Under the pieces are notes generated by a model, which had not been told where the DNA came from, did not search any database, and saw nothing but the letters and a program-made list of their open reading frames with translations. The translations under genes and the position numbers were made by a program. From Cepaea nemoralis (lineage: Eukaryota; Mollusca; Gastropoda; Stylommatophora; Helicidae), in NCBI GenBank assembly GCA_014155875.1, contig JACEFZ010011456.1, positions 152,501-216,500 of the forward strand: a stretch of 64,000 nt of DNA. Direction: 5' to 3'. Shown in pieces: positions 21,491-31,867 of this stretch; position 1 is the first letter of the stretch, and each line of letters begins with the position of its first letter.

Positions 21491-22562
21491 GCAGATTCTG
21501 AATCATGTATTTTTTTTCAGACAAAAATTAGGAAAACACTTGGCAGATTTACATTTAATTGTCATGTCTGTTTGTTTTTATTTACTATATGTGGCAGTCT
21601 ATTTGTGATAGGCTGCAACGCAAACTTTGGCGCACAAGTCTGGTCTATTAGTACAGCCGGAGCAAACAAAAGATGATATGTGTCGTTTAGTTCGAGTGCT
21701 GCAAAAAACACAGTCTCTATTGACACCGACAAATTCTATTAAATGCTTGGCTCATGTAAATCTTTCGGCATAATTTCCTGCAACAGACTGAAATTCTTCG
21801 GCAGGCAGAGTGTCAAACTTTCAGGAATACTCTGAGCTACTTCGCGATGAGCACTTTCCTTTACTTGAAATCCTTCTGTAACAATTTTTTTCCTCCTTTC
21901 TCTGTTTGCCATATGGAATGTAGGATGTGAGCATTGATCTGTGCAATTTCAAAGATCTAGTAGTAGATATTCTTCCACCACGTAATGGTTTTCCTATCAT
22001 GGATATTATAATATCCAACCATTTGGTCCATTCTGTCGCAGCCATTCATCGCCGTTTTATTTTCATGGAGACCATCTTCAGCTTGCTTTGCGGTTTTCGC
22101 AATCCGCTCTCAACAATTCTAACTACAGACTTGGTAGAGACAACAATGCATGGTTTTTTTAGCTTTGTTTAGCCCTTCCACCAAATAATCATATCATCAA
22201 TGGACACATTTTCAAATGGGTAAAATGCTTCCTGGATATTCTTCAGAGTCAACAAGAGGATACATTTTTTTTTTTTTTGGGTACCCTCAGGTTGACATAC
22301 ATGAAACATGGTGTGATAAATATATTATAATTTTCTAATTGATTACTGGGAAACGTAGTGGCAGTGCCACATACCAAGGAGTATATAAATGTGCACTTGT
22401 ACACCGGTAGTCTTTGATACATGGTCTTGGATCAAGTCCCATAGCAATAATGACAGACGTAAACTTCAGCCATTCGTGCTTCGTTGTCAAACACTCAGCT
22501 GTTGAATGTTGACGAACATTCACTGGTTTTTCTTTATCACCACGTGCTAAAACTTTAGACAC
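21430..22562 (-). pseudogene. piggyBac transposase remnant
   Basis: The minus-strand frames read, in order: KFTSVIIAMGLDPRPCIKDY (22335-22562; the 'l.G..iamGl...p...dYW' block), then NIQEAFYPFENVSIDDMI plus IWWKG (about 22190-22260; the 'Y.P...lsiDE.m..fKGR' block with the first catalytic Asp), and near the end a Cys-rich stretch DCVFCSTRTKRH (about 21700) like the C-terminal zinc motif. The span is shorter than a full transposase (about 550 residues), and the middle with the other catalytic Asp residues seems lost. Multiple stops. Confidence 0.75.
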
Positions 22563-22934
22563 AACTAAAACTACTTTCTAAATATTCACATTCACATATT
22601 ATTATAAACAATAATCTAGCTTGATCTCAAGTCATACTACGTGGACGCAAACTGGTGGGCGTTTCCATTGTGAAAAACCAAAACAAACAAATTAACACTA
22701 CCTTAAAACTGAAAATTCACAAGAATCCAAAATTAGAAAACGATTGACCGCTCCGAGATGGCGTAGAGATCTTTCGGCTGTACTACTTTTTAGTTTACTG
22801 TAACTTAAAATTGCGAAACGGAGCAGAAATATGTGAAATAAACCACTGATCATTTTGTGGCACTAAAACGGCGGACTGCCATCTCAGGAAATACAACGTG
22901 CCCACAGATGGGATCACGGTAGCGAAAGAGTTAA

Positions 22935-23262
22935 AGATAATTGTCCAGCATCATTCTCTTAGTCTGTCTTACCTCTTCTTTAGCTCATCTTTTCAGTTAT
23001 CACAATGTTTTCCAGTGCCTCTCTCTTTTCATTAAAAGACCAAAGAATACTGTGTGTCTTATTCTTATTGTTGTGTACAATGTACTACTTTCATTAGCAT
23101 GTTCGAGGCACTCGTTGTTAGTTACTCTGGCAGACCAAGGTATTCACAACATTCATCTCAGAAACCACATCACCGGTGTCTCCTAACTCTTCCCAAGTTG
23201 GCTTTTCACATTCCAAGATTCACTGCCACGCAGCAGAACAGGTTTGATATAATAATCAAGTT
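22935..23262. other. Intron 1 stretch without recognised features
   Basis: It contains 'tcatctcagaaaccacatcaccggtgtctcct' near 23153, which resembles LINE-derived sequence, but I cannot assign it. Confidence 0.35.
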
Positions 23263-23264
23263 AA

Positions 23265-23510
23265 CATCCAGTGTGCTGATCCCGAGGTAGCAAGTTCAAC
23301 CCCATACACCAGTCAGTTGGACTAAAATGCTGACTTCTCATTCTTGACTTGGGCACGTAAATTGCAAGTACCTCTAAAGTCGGAATGGGTTCGCCTGATG
23401 GCGAGAGCCATTGGTAATAAGGAAAGCTAATCCACATGCAAAAATCAGTCCAATGCACTTTAAGTGGTTGCATGCGATGGACTATGCTTGAATTCAAAGC
23501 GAGCGACAGC
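23265..23510 (+). mobile_element. SINE, family A, 5' truncated
   Basis: It begins at 'ccagtgtgctgatcccgagg', has the B-box 'agttcaacccc', and runs through the full body and tail to 'attcaaagcgagcgac'. Confidence 0.8.
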
Positions 23511-23519
23511 ACATACAAA

Positions 23520-23785
23520 AATCATTTGGTTGTCTCTGCCTGCTCCATGACAAAGGAGTTACGGATGCAGTTTGTAATCTTGCATACTGTGTTCAAAATA
23601 CAGCTGCGGGCGATTTGGCAGCAGACTGCTTTGCATTGGGTATTTATGAAATGTTATGGGTGTCAGTTGTTTAGAAGGCAATGGCAAACTACTGAATGTA
23701 AACTTGCTCAGGAATCACGAACAGCCAAAAATGCTGGGATTGATCACTATGTCCTGTAAAGGATTTGTAACTAACTTTAACTGCC
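23520..23785 (+). mobile_element. tRNA-derived SINE, family B
   Basis: A long copy from the head ('tctctgcctgctccatgaca...tgcatactgtgttcaaaatacagctgcgggcg') to the tail 'cctgtaaaggatttgtaactaactttaa'. It directly follows a family A SINE. Confidence 0.75.
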
Positions 23786-23854
23786 TCATTCTAACATTTA
23801 AGTAAAGTGACGTATACGCCTCAGCCATGATAAAATTTCATTAATACAATCTTC

Positions 23855-24530
23855 TTCTTCTGCCCTTTATTCCCCCATTGGGGTTTAGACCTTCAACCAA
23901 ACCAAGCCAAGCTGTTCTATCTTTTGCTATTTCCTTCACCTCCCTCCATGTCTGCCCAATATTATTCATCTCTGACTGTAATTCTCTTCTCCATGTGTTT
24001 TTAGGTCTTCCTAAATTTCATTTGCCTTGTGGGTTCCAGACAAGAGATTAGCTAGTTATATTGTCCTCAGTGTGTGTCCTACTCAGTGCCAGCGTGTCTT
24101 CCTCATCTCTTGACTAATTGGAATTCACTTTAGCGCTCTCCATGAGCTCTGCATTGGTGATTCTGACATACCATTTTAGCTGTCTCCATGAGCTCTGCAT
24201 TGGTGATTCTGACATACCATTTTAGCCCTCTCCATGAGCTCTGCATTGGTGATTCTGACATACCATTTTAGCTCTCTCCATGAGCTCTGCATTGGTGATT
24301 CTGACATACCATTTTAGCTCTCTCCTTGAGCTCTGCATTGGTGATTCTGACATACCATTTAGTTCTACTGTTCTGTGCAGGCATCACTTAGTGGATATTT
24401 GTAGTTTATTAGTAATTCTTTTAGTTGTTCTCCGTGTTTCCCACCCGTACAGTAGTACTGATTTGACATTTCATAGTTAAACATTCTGAGTTTGGTGCTG
24501 TTTTACTTCATTTGGCTTCCACAAATTCCC
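23855..24530 (-). mobile_element. LINE 3' fragment with an internal 46-bp tandem expansion
   Basis: On the minus strand the 3' end reads GLVEGLNPNGGIKGRR and upstream R.TWRREL-like sequence. Between 24132 and 24361 there are five copies of a 46-base unit ('ctccatgagctctgcattgg' core) that is single in the other LINE copies (for example 6490-6540), so the array grew after insertion. Confidence 0.8.
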
Positions 24531-24562
24531 CATTTCTATTTTGAGTTTTGTATTCTTATTTT

Positions 24563-24802
24563 TTGCCGGCTTCCTGGCTTAGAGGTTAGCGACTTTTCTC
24601 CGTAATCTTGTATACTCTTGTAAGTAACGTGACGACGGTGAGAATCAGCAGTGGTTCGAATCGGGTATGTAACTTACGGGGTATGTGAGCCGGCCACTCA
24701 GAAAGCAATGGCAAACTACTGAGCGTAATCTTGCCAAGAAATCAACATACAGCTGAAAGATGCTGATGTTGACAGCGATGTCCTGTAAAGGATATGCAAA
24801 AC
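24563..24802 (+). mobile_element. tRNA-derived SINE, family B, near-complete
   Basis: Very similar to 17056-17285: 'ctggcttagaggttagcgacttttctccg', 'agtggttcgaatcg', then the conserved body, ending 'cctgtaaaggatatgcaaaa'. Confidence 0.85.
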
Positions 24803-24820
24803 ATTCTAATTTTAATATTG

Positions 24821-25102
24821 CTATCTGTTCCCCCATGTTTGTCCACATTGCCTTCCCAAATAGGTGTATGATTCCGCCTCTTGAAGTTTCACAGTGAGAG
24901 ATGAGTTGTTTTCTTGGTTTAATCTCATTATGTTTGTCTTTCCCCTATGGATTTTGAGGCCTAATTGTGAATACAACTTACCCACAGCAAAATATTTATA
25001 GTATGTAGAAGGAGGAAGACAAGGATGTCCATTAAAATGCAATATTAAATAGGTTTTGTTTGGTTGAAATGCAGACATTGCAGCTAGTCTGTAAGTGTTC
25101 AC
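24821..25102 (-). mobile_element. LINE reverse-transcriptase fragment
   Basis: The minus frame includes LGLKIHRGKTNIMRLNQEN and AESYTYLG, the post-YADD block of RTE-like reverse transcriptases (LGL.IN..KT..M then F.YLGS). The remaining parts are absent. Confidence 0.65.
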
Positions 25103-25126
25103 GATGCATCACCTTCATCATCATCA

Positions 25127-25350
25127 TGTGAGGGTCAGCATGGGCTTATGGATATGAGCACTCGCTTTTAAACATCTGGTGTGACTTAAATGTTAACTTC
25201 TTGTCCTCGACTTGATGACGTAAATTACAAGTATCTCATAAGTTGGAGTGGGTTCGCCTGATGGCGAGGGACACTGGTAATAAGGAATGCTAGCCCACCC
25301 GCAAAAATCAGTCCAGCGTGGACTATGCTCAAGTTCAGAGCGAGCTAACA
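25127..25350 (+). mobile_element. SINE, family A, with internal deletion
   Basis: The head 'gagggtcagcatgggcttatgg' is joined through 'taaacatctggtgtgactt' directly to the body; the B-box part is missing. The tail ends near 'gagcgagctaac'. Confidence 0.7.
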
Positions 25351-25555
25351 ATAAAAATCATCATGTACCAGGTCATTTGCAGAATGTCACCCTCATCAAG
25401 GCCTGTCAGAAACACTTGCTCTTTTGTCTATTCCCATGCTTCATGCATTCTCATGCCCAGGGTGTCTTTAATGTCCTCTGTACACCTTCTTGTTTCCTCA
25501 TTCCTCTTCTTCCAGGAGCCATGCCTGCCCTTGCTATTCTTTCTAAACCACCATC
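25351..25555 (+). repeat. Single-unit copy of the dispersed repeat seen at 290-829
   Basis: It has 'aggtcatttgcagaatgtc' and one unit 'tcatgcccagggtgtctttaatgtcct', the founder arrangement of the 53-bp minisatellite near the window start. Confidence 0.6.
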
Positions 25556-25760
25556 TCTGTGGCCAAGTGGTCAAGGTTGTGGGTTCAGTTTTGGAATGCC
25601 TCATTCAACCTATGACTGCAGTTTTTCCGGAGACCTTTGAGTTATCACTGGAGCTGTTTAGTTTGTAATTTGTGCAGTGCTCTAGACAGGTGACTTTCCG
25701 TTGTGTGGAAAGCGACTGACCCAGATGGGGTCAGACCTGGTGTAATAAAGTCAAACCTTT
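25550..25760 (+). mobile_element. SINE, family C, with deleted head
   Basis: The stretch 'ctctgtggccaagtggtcaaggttgtgggttcag' joins the two box regions of family C (see 56572-56886) with the middle of the head missing. The body 'ggagacctttgagttatcactggagct' follows. Confidence 0.6.
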
Positions 25761-25789
25761 CACCTGTAACCTGCAATCTAAACTACTGT

Positions 25790-26075
25790 GGAGGTCAGCA
25801 TCACTAAATGGTTAAGAACACATGTTCTTAACCTTTCATTGTGCTGATGCCAGGGTATTGGGTTCAACCCCTGCACTTGGAATAAAATGTTGACTTCTCG
25901 TTCTTGACTTGGGGATGTAAATTACAAGTACCTCTGAAGTTGGAGTAGGTTTACCTGAAGTTGAGAGACACTGGTAATAGTGAAAGATAATCTACACGCA
26001 AAAAATCAGTCCAGTGTACTTGAACTTGTAGCACATTTATAGACTACGCTTGAGTTCAGAGGGAGCGAACCAAAA
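25790..26075 (+). mobile_element. tRNA-derived SINE, family A
   Basis: Complete copy: 'gaggtcagcatcactaaatggttaagaac', B-box 'gggttcaacccctgc', body, tail 'gagttcagagggagcgaacc' and an A-run. The 39-bp array begins about 30 bases later. Confidence 0.85.
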
Positions 26076-26099
26076 AAAAAATCTACTGTGACGGTTAAT

Positions 26100-27283
26100 A
26101 TGGCCAAAGTATTTCTGTTTCTAAAGTATGTTGCTGTTTATGAGAACCAATATTAGGTTCTAAGGTATGTTGCTGTTTATGAGAACCAATATTAGGTTCT
26201 AAGGTATGTTGCTGTTTATGAGAACCAATATTAGGTTCTAAGGTATGTTGCTGTTTATGAGAACCAATATTAGGTTCTAAGGTATGTTGCTGTTTATGAG
26301 AACCAATATTAGGTTCTAAGGTATGTTGCTGTTTATGAAAACCAATATTAGGTTCTAAGGTATGTTGCTGTTTATGAGAACCAATATTAGGTTCTAAGGT
26401 ATGTTGCTGTTTATCTTCTTCTTCTTCTTCAGCATTCCGAGCCATTGAGGTTCTTTGCTGCAAATACAATCTGTCTCCATTCGTCTCTCTGGTGGACCTT
26501 CTCTTGCCAGTATGTTGCTGTTTATAAGAACCAATATTAGGTTCTAAGGTATGTTGCTGTTTATAAGAACCAATATTAGATTCTAAGGTATGTTGCTGTT
26601 TATGAGAACCAATATTAGGTTCTAAGGTATGTTGCTGTTTATGAGAACCAATATTAGGTTCTAAGGTATGTTGCTGTTTATGAGAACCAATATTAGGTTC
26701 TAAGGTATGTTGCTGTTTATGAGAACCGATATTAGGTTCTAAGGTATGTTGCTGTTTATGAGAACCCATATTAGGTTCTAAGGTATGTTGCTGTTTATGA
26801 GAACCAATATTAGGTTCTAAGGTATGTTGCTGTTTATGAGAACCAATATTAGGTTCTAAGGTATTTTTGCTGTTTATGAGAACCAATATTAGGTTCTAAG
26901 GTATGTTGCTGTTTATGAGAACCAATATTAGGTTCTAAGGTATGTTGCTGTTTATGAGAACCAATATTAGGTTCTAAGGTATGTTGCTGTTTATGAGAAC
27001 CAATATTAGGTTCTAAGGTATGTTGCTGTTTATGAGAACCAATATTAGGTTCTAAGGTATGTTGCTGTTTATGAGAACCAATATTAGGTTCTAAGGTATG
27101 TTGCTGTTTATGAGAACCAATATTAGGTTCTAAGGTATGTTGCTGTTTATGAGAACCAATATTAGGTTCTAAGGTATGTTGCTGTTTATGAGAACCAATA
27201 TTAGGTTCTAAGGTATGTTGCTGTTTATGAGAACCAATATTAGGTTCTAAGGTATGTTGCTGTTTATGAGAACCAATATTTAT
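26100..27283 (-). repeat. 39-bp minisatellite, about 27 units, open in one frame
   Basis: The unit 'gaaccaatattaggttctaa' plus 'ggtatgttgctgtttatga' is repeated with very few changes. Because 39 is divisible by three, the minus strand stays open as 13-residue repeats (QQHTLEPNIGSHK), giving a 263-residue frame at 26095-26886. I consider this non-coding: it lies antisense in intron 1 and has no flanking gene signals. Each unit contains an inverted repeat GAACC...GGTTC. A non-repeat insert of about 98 bases sits at 26414-26511. The array ends about 80 bases before exon 2. Confidence 0.95.
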
Positions 27284-27363
27284 TTCAGGATGAATGAGGA
27301 AATAGGAGGATGTGTTTATAAATTTTGTTCATAAAATTTACATTTTATTTTTTGATTCTGTAG

Positions 27364-27475
27364 CTTCCCCTGGAGGAAGTAGACATGCAACATTTAGTCC
27401 GACCTTGTCTCCAGGAGGTACAGAATGTGTTGACCTTACAGGAATGTGGGTGTGTCATTCACCTGCAGGTCTCAG
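27364..27475 (+). CDS. Asteroid/FAM120-like XPG-fold protein, exon 2
   Basis: It encodes residues 136-172, LPLEEVDMQHLVRPCLQEVQ through CVIHLQVS, then the first base of a Gly codon. It is preceded by 'ttgattctgtag' and followed by 'ctcag|gtaagg'. It corresponds to the linker helix before the XPG-I domain ('L..P......L...g..v..c'). Phase 0 in and phase 1 out match exons 1 and 3 exactly. Confidence 0.82.
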
Positions 27476-27609
27476 GTAAGGGGTCGTGCCAGGAGTTTTG
27501 CATTGTTCATAATTTATTCCATACAGCACGGCACTTTGTGATGGTGTGAAGTTACCTGTTTACATTTTTCTCCCCACACAAAATTAAATAGTTGTCATCT
27601 CTGACTGTG

Positions 27610-27745
27610 GTCTTCTTCTTTTGCCTTTTATCCCCTAATGGAGTATAGGCTCTCAAACACTACATTTCAAATCTTCGTATCCTTTACCATTTCTTGCAGC
27701 TCCCTCCATGTCCACTTCTAGACCAGCCACCTTCCATCTTGGTTA
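27610..27745 (-). mobile_element. LINE 3' end fragment
   Basis: The stretch 'tcttcttttgccttttatcccctaatggagtatag' through 'tgcagctccctccatgtcc' is the shared 3' terminus in reverse. The sequence 27746-28060 after it is unassigned. Confidence 0.6.
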
Positions 27746-28059
27746 GGGTTAGCTGAGTAACTTTTCTTTCAATTTCTTTTCACTTATTCATGAATGGTTG
27801 TATTTTGTGGCACAAGTTTTCTATTGGATGAGGTAGCAGTTCCTTCCTTAGTCGCTTTGTACGACACTGTTACTATTCTTTACTTCACTTATGTCTTCTT
27901 CAACTGCATATAATATTACTCAAGCTTTGGAGTCATGGTTGCTGCAGTATTTTTCAGTTGCTGATAGCAACTTGAGGCAGGGATTTACAACAAACTGACA
28001 TGGGCTCTCTAGATGTAAAAATAGAAAGTAGAGGTCCCTTTTACTCGACTTAAATCTCA

Positions 28060-28210
28060 TTGGGCACATGTTTTAATCACATGCGTATATAGACCAGTCA
28101 GGTCTCGTTAGTGATGTCATTATCATAGAGGCCACCTTTACTTCTGAAGACATTTCCTGGTTCACATTTTAGGTTGAGCCAACCTCAGAGCCCAGGTCTG
28201 TCACTATCAT
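28060..28210 (+). repeat. Dispersed repeat, family F
   Basis: It shares 'agacatttcctggttcacattttaggttg' and 'cagagcccaggtctg' with 2980-3045 and, in reverse, with 31280-31348 plus 39056-39130. Confidence 0.55.
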
Positions 28211-28264
28211 CTACTGCGTATAGTATCTTGCAGTGTAGGGCAGGGGGGTCTTGAGCCTGAGGAA

Positions 28265-31010
28265 TTAAGGCGATGCTAACCTAAAAAAATTTAATTCCAT
28301 AATACTTAATTTCTATGTTCTTTTATGGGATAGGGTTTGATATTAAAGACTGCTGATCGATAAAATATTGTCAAATTGACTTTGCACTTAACGGTTGCTA
28401 TGGAAACCAAGATAAACAGCGGCCATCTTGAATTTCTTAATGTACCTCTAAAACATTTATTTTTTAATGTAGAGGCTAAATTCTTTGTTTTATGTGTAAG
28501 TAAATAGACCCTTTACAAGTTTAGTAGAATATTTTAATGATATCTCTTAGCAGTTTTTTTTTTCAAAATGTGAAAATGGTAATGACATTTTTCATGACAT
28601 TTTTTTTTTTTTTTAGTGTAGCACAAAAACTAAAATGTAATTTTGAAGAATAATCTACTCACAATGTAAGCGATATAATAAAGAATATCTCTGCAAAGTT
28701 TGAGTGAAATCTAATGAATAGTTTTTAAAACAATTGTACTTATGTATAAAAAACTGGCGAAATGAGAAAACGGGGAAAAACTAATTATTTTTTTGTTTTT
28801 TATTACTAATGCACTCTTTTACAGAGAAAAAAAGTGTAAAACTGTATCTTGAGTGTTAAAATTGTCCTGTTGAATATGCAGGACCTCCCTCCAGAGCATG
28901 CAGCTCACCTTGTCTCTTCAGTTTGGCCGCTCGTACAGTGTCGCGTCTTTTAGTTTGTTTGTCCTTCTTGTACTTCAGACTATTTCTTACTTGCTTCTGC
29001 ATCCTAAATGTTCCTAGTCTCTGCATATGCAGGCCTGTAGAAGGTCCAAAAACTGGGCAGTGTCTTGGGCAGCAGCAGCTCCAAAGTTGAACTCTCTTGC
29101 TGCAGTTACAACTGCAAACTGAACGCGCTTGCGAGAGGCAAAGTTGTCTTTAGTGCATCGAGCCCATATCAAGCTGTGTAAACACTCATTTGAATTCTGA
29201 GTTTGTCCTGACACACATCTACTAAGTAGTTTAGTTTAGTTTGCGCAGTGCTGTTCCAAGGCGTTTACTGACATGGTTGATACACTCCTCTTTGTCTATC
29301 TGAATGTCATCCCCATATGGGTTGATCTTGGTAAGTTCCGCAAATGTTTTGGTGTCACCATCAGAAAGTATTGACGTGTAGCGAAGTTTATGACGGGCCA
29401 CAGACAGTCGCCACAGCACCCTTGCAGCCTTCACCTCCATCATTCCAGCAGATCCTGTGAAATTGTTGTCACAGTTTAGAAGATGTTCTGCCTTCCATGC
29501 TGCAAATTCATCTGGTTTGTCCCTGGAATGTGTCTTACCAGTGGTTTCACACACCTGGCAATATGTGGACATAACATGGGCATCTATGCAAAGTCCTGTA
29601 AGAACATCCACTGCACAGCCAACTCCAATGTGGGATGTGTGGCCTCTAGTCAGCCAAGTGCCATCAAAGCTGACACTAATATCTAGCACATCATTGTCAT
29701 GTAGAGTTATGCCTGACTGTTGTGCATGAGCCTGTCGAACATACTTTACGGTTTGAGAAAAAACAGTGTCCTCCAGATCTTCTATCTTTGAATATAGTTT
29801 ATTCGCTTTGCTGTGAAATGTTTTGTGATGAAGACCTTGCAGGTTCATGTTTTCACAAAAATTGTTGAATGTCGTTGCACCCATCCCACAGACTAATGCT
29901 GAATATACTGACTGGCTGTTGACAGCAAAAGATCTATCCCCATCATTACTTCTTGCAGATAGGTATCTTCCACACAAAGCTTCACAACAAGAGCTGTAAA
30001 CCTCTGCATACACAGCTAATCCCTTGGTTTTCTTGCTGTCAGTTTTCAAAATAAGACTATCATTTTTACAAACTGGACAACATAACAATTTGATTATTGC
30101 CTCAATTTCTGAACAATCAACTATTGCTCTGTGTTCCCGTTTTTGATATCCATTGTCGTCACCAGAATCATACTTGCTGCTAGTGGATGTTGTGTATTTA
30201 TACGTATCTCTTTTAAATTGGCTTCGGGTAATAAAAGAATCACTTCCACAACTTTGAGAAGAACACGATAGCACTGATTCATTCAGGTTCACTGTCAAAA
30301 CACTTGGATTTGGAAGTGGCATGTGCGCACTTTAGCTGGGTCGCTTTCAGTAGTTTCAGAATTGTCTGTATCGTTTACGACGTTCTCATAGGCTTTTCGC
30401 TGCTTACCAGCATTTGCGAGGTGTAGTCTGAGAGATTACTTACGTTGAGTAGATGACTTTATGTTAAATTTCTTAGAACGAGGCATATTTCAATGCGTGT
30501 CAGTCTGTCGTCAACAATGAACTTTCAGCACGTCGCCAGGTGTAAACAACACAAAGCCGCCATTTTGGAAACCCACGTGATCAATTTCAGCCATCGGCGA
30601 ACGCGGATTGCTTACGATGTTCCATATATGGAAGTTTCCGGAAGATGATAGACACGAATAAACCCGATGTACACAGAAGAGCTTCCGATTAGACGAACTC
30701 GTAGTTTTACGAACAGTTACGGAAGTTCACGACCTTTCCAGGGATACCTTACACGAGCGTGTCGTGTTTTCCTGAGATATCGTTGCTAGGATTTGAAAAC
30801 CGTCAATTTCGCAACAATTTTCAATAATTATACGATTTGACACAGAGGGTGGGTTCAGTAAATTATGAATATTGCATAAAATAACAGTTTTGAAACAAAA
30901 ACAAGTACAGAATCTGATAGAAGACATGATAATGTGTCTAAAAATGAACTATTCCAAAAATAGCCAAGTTGACCAAAAATCGATGTTTTTACTGCCGCAC
31001 ATCGCCTTAA
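28265..31010 (-). mobile_element. Kolobok-like DNA transposon (Mutator-domain transposase, TTAA duplication)
   Basis: It is flanked by TTAA on both sides (28265-28268 and 31007-31010), with short inverted ends starting GGCGATG (7 bases perfect). Inside on the minus strand is a transposase of the animal Mutator-like domain type. TTAA duplications with GG termini fit the Kolobok superfamily as I know it; the superfamily name is an inference. Length is 2.74 kb. It lies in intron 2 of the asteroid-like gene. Confidence 0.7.
29014..30486 (-). pseudogene. Mutator/Kolobok-like transposase, internally deleted
   Basis: The main frame 29231-30322 (363 residues) contains CPVC.NDSL (zinc-type), GVGCAVDVLTG, VSFDGTWLTRGHTSHIG (first catalytic Asp), YCQVCETTGKTH, ILSDGDTKTF (second Asp) and ends CINHVSKRLGTALRKLN. 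It then stops, and a C-terminal piece (29014-29214, GQTQNSNECLHSLIWARCTK) follows at once, so the middle between GTAL and GQTQNSNE has been deleted. An upstream ATG at 30486 (MPRSKKFNIKSS) is probably the original start but is cut by a stop and a frameshift. DDE transposases cut and paste DNA; this copy should be inactive. Confidence 0.75.
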
Positions 31011-31014
31011 GGCC

Positions 31015-31175
31015 GCCTAGCTAGTACAGTCGCCACAAACTGTGTAGGTTAGGATTTTCTTTTTGCCGCCGACAGAAAAAAAATCCACTTCGTACCGATG
31101 ATTTGAACCCGGTTCTCCCGAAGGAGAATCCGGCTTTCTTAGTGACTCGGCCAGCTGCTGCCAATGGCAAAGGTC
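31015..31175 (-). mobile_element. tRNA-derived SINE head, family E
   Basis: On the minus strand 'ctggccgagtcactaagaaa' (A-box), an arm 'gattctccttcgggagaa' and 'ccgggttcaaatcatcgg' (B-box) form a tRNA-like series with a long variable arm, as in tRNA-Ser/Leu-derived SINEs. Only one copy is seen here, so the element's extent is uncertain. Confidence 0.5.
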
Positions 31176-31348
31176 AATTTTTAAAATTAGAATCCACCCC
31201 AAATCTGATCAAACCTCTGACCAGTGGGATGGCAGGCTAGTGTTTAGCAACTCCACTATCGTGACTTTCGCACCCACGTTCACCCAGTCTAAAATGTGTA
31301 CCAGGAAATGTTTTGGGAAGTAGAAGTGGCCAGAATGATATTGACCAC

Positions 31349-31867
31349 TGTCAGGTTCTCACATTTAAGGATGAATCTGGCTCGCTTCACCTAACATATG
31401 CGAGACATACACAGTCACAGAATGATTTGACTTGACACACGGTAACACTAAGTTCAATGTTTTATTTACACTTCACATGCAACACAATCTAATTCGGCAT
31501 GTTGCCAGCACAATGTGAATACAATAATACACACAGTCAATGAATCAATACACTCACAGACTCAAACCACAGCCGCGCAGTCTTCCATCTTCTCACAAGA
31601 GATACTAGCAATCAACATTCAGGCACAGCAATAATACAAGCCTCTCTCAAACCACGTCTGTCCAGTCCGAATACCCAAGCCTCGTCTGCCGTTTCTCGCT
31701 CTGAGCACTTGCCCTGTGGGATTGAGTCCAGCGGGAACTGCGTGCGTCACGCTTGCACTTGCTTGACCGCTGACGGTTAGCCTTACCAGCAAACCTATAG
31801 ATAGGTAACTGGTATTTGCCTGGCGCTCGTAACGACGCCGCGGCACAACTATGAGGGGATTATGACA
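31349..31867 (-). repeat. 3' LTR of element 1
   Basis: 519 bases. A minus-strand AATAAA (31461-31466) is a likely polyadenylation signal. The complement of 31868-31882 (GGGAGGCGGGGAGAG) just inside is the polypurine tract. Confidence 0.93.

Larger units (their letters stand above)
20307..22934 (-). mobile_element. piggyBac-like DNA transposon, degenerate
   Basis: It is bounded by TTAA on both sides (20307-20310 and 22931-22934) and by 13-bp terminal inverted repeats CTCTTTC(A/G)CTACC with one mismatch. TTAA duplication is the signature of the piggyBac superfamily, and a decayed piggyBac transposase lies inside on the minus strand. Length is about 2.6 kb including duplications. It sits in intron 1 of the asteroid-like gene, just after a family B SINE. 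Confidence 0.85.

Noticed and set aside
26095..26886. 263-residue open frame with 13-residue repeats, possible repetitive protein
   Set aside because: It is purely the antisense translation of the 39-bp minisatellite; the frame is open only because the unit is a multiple of three, and it ends wherever a unit has an indel.
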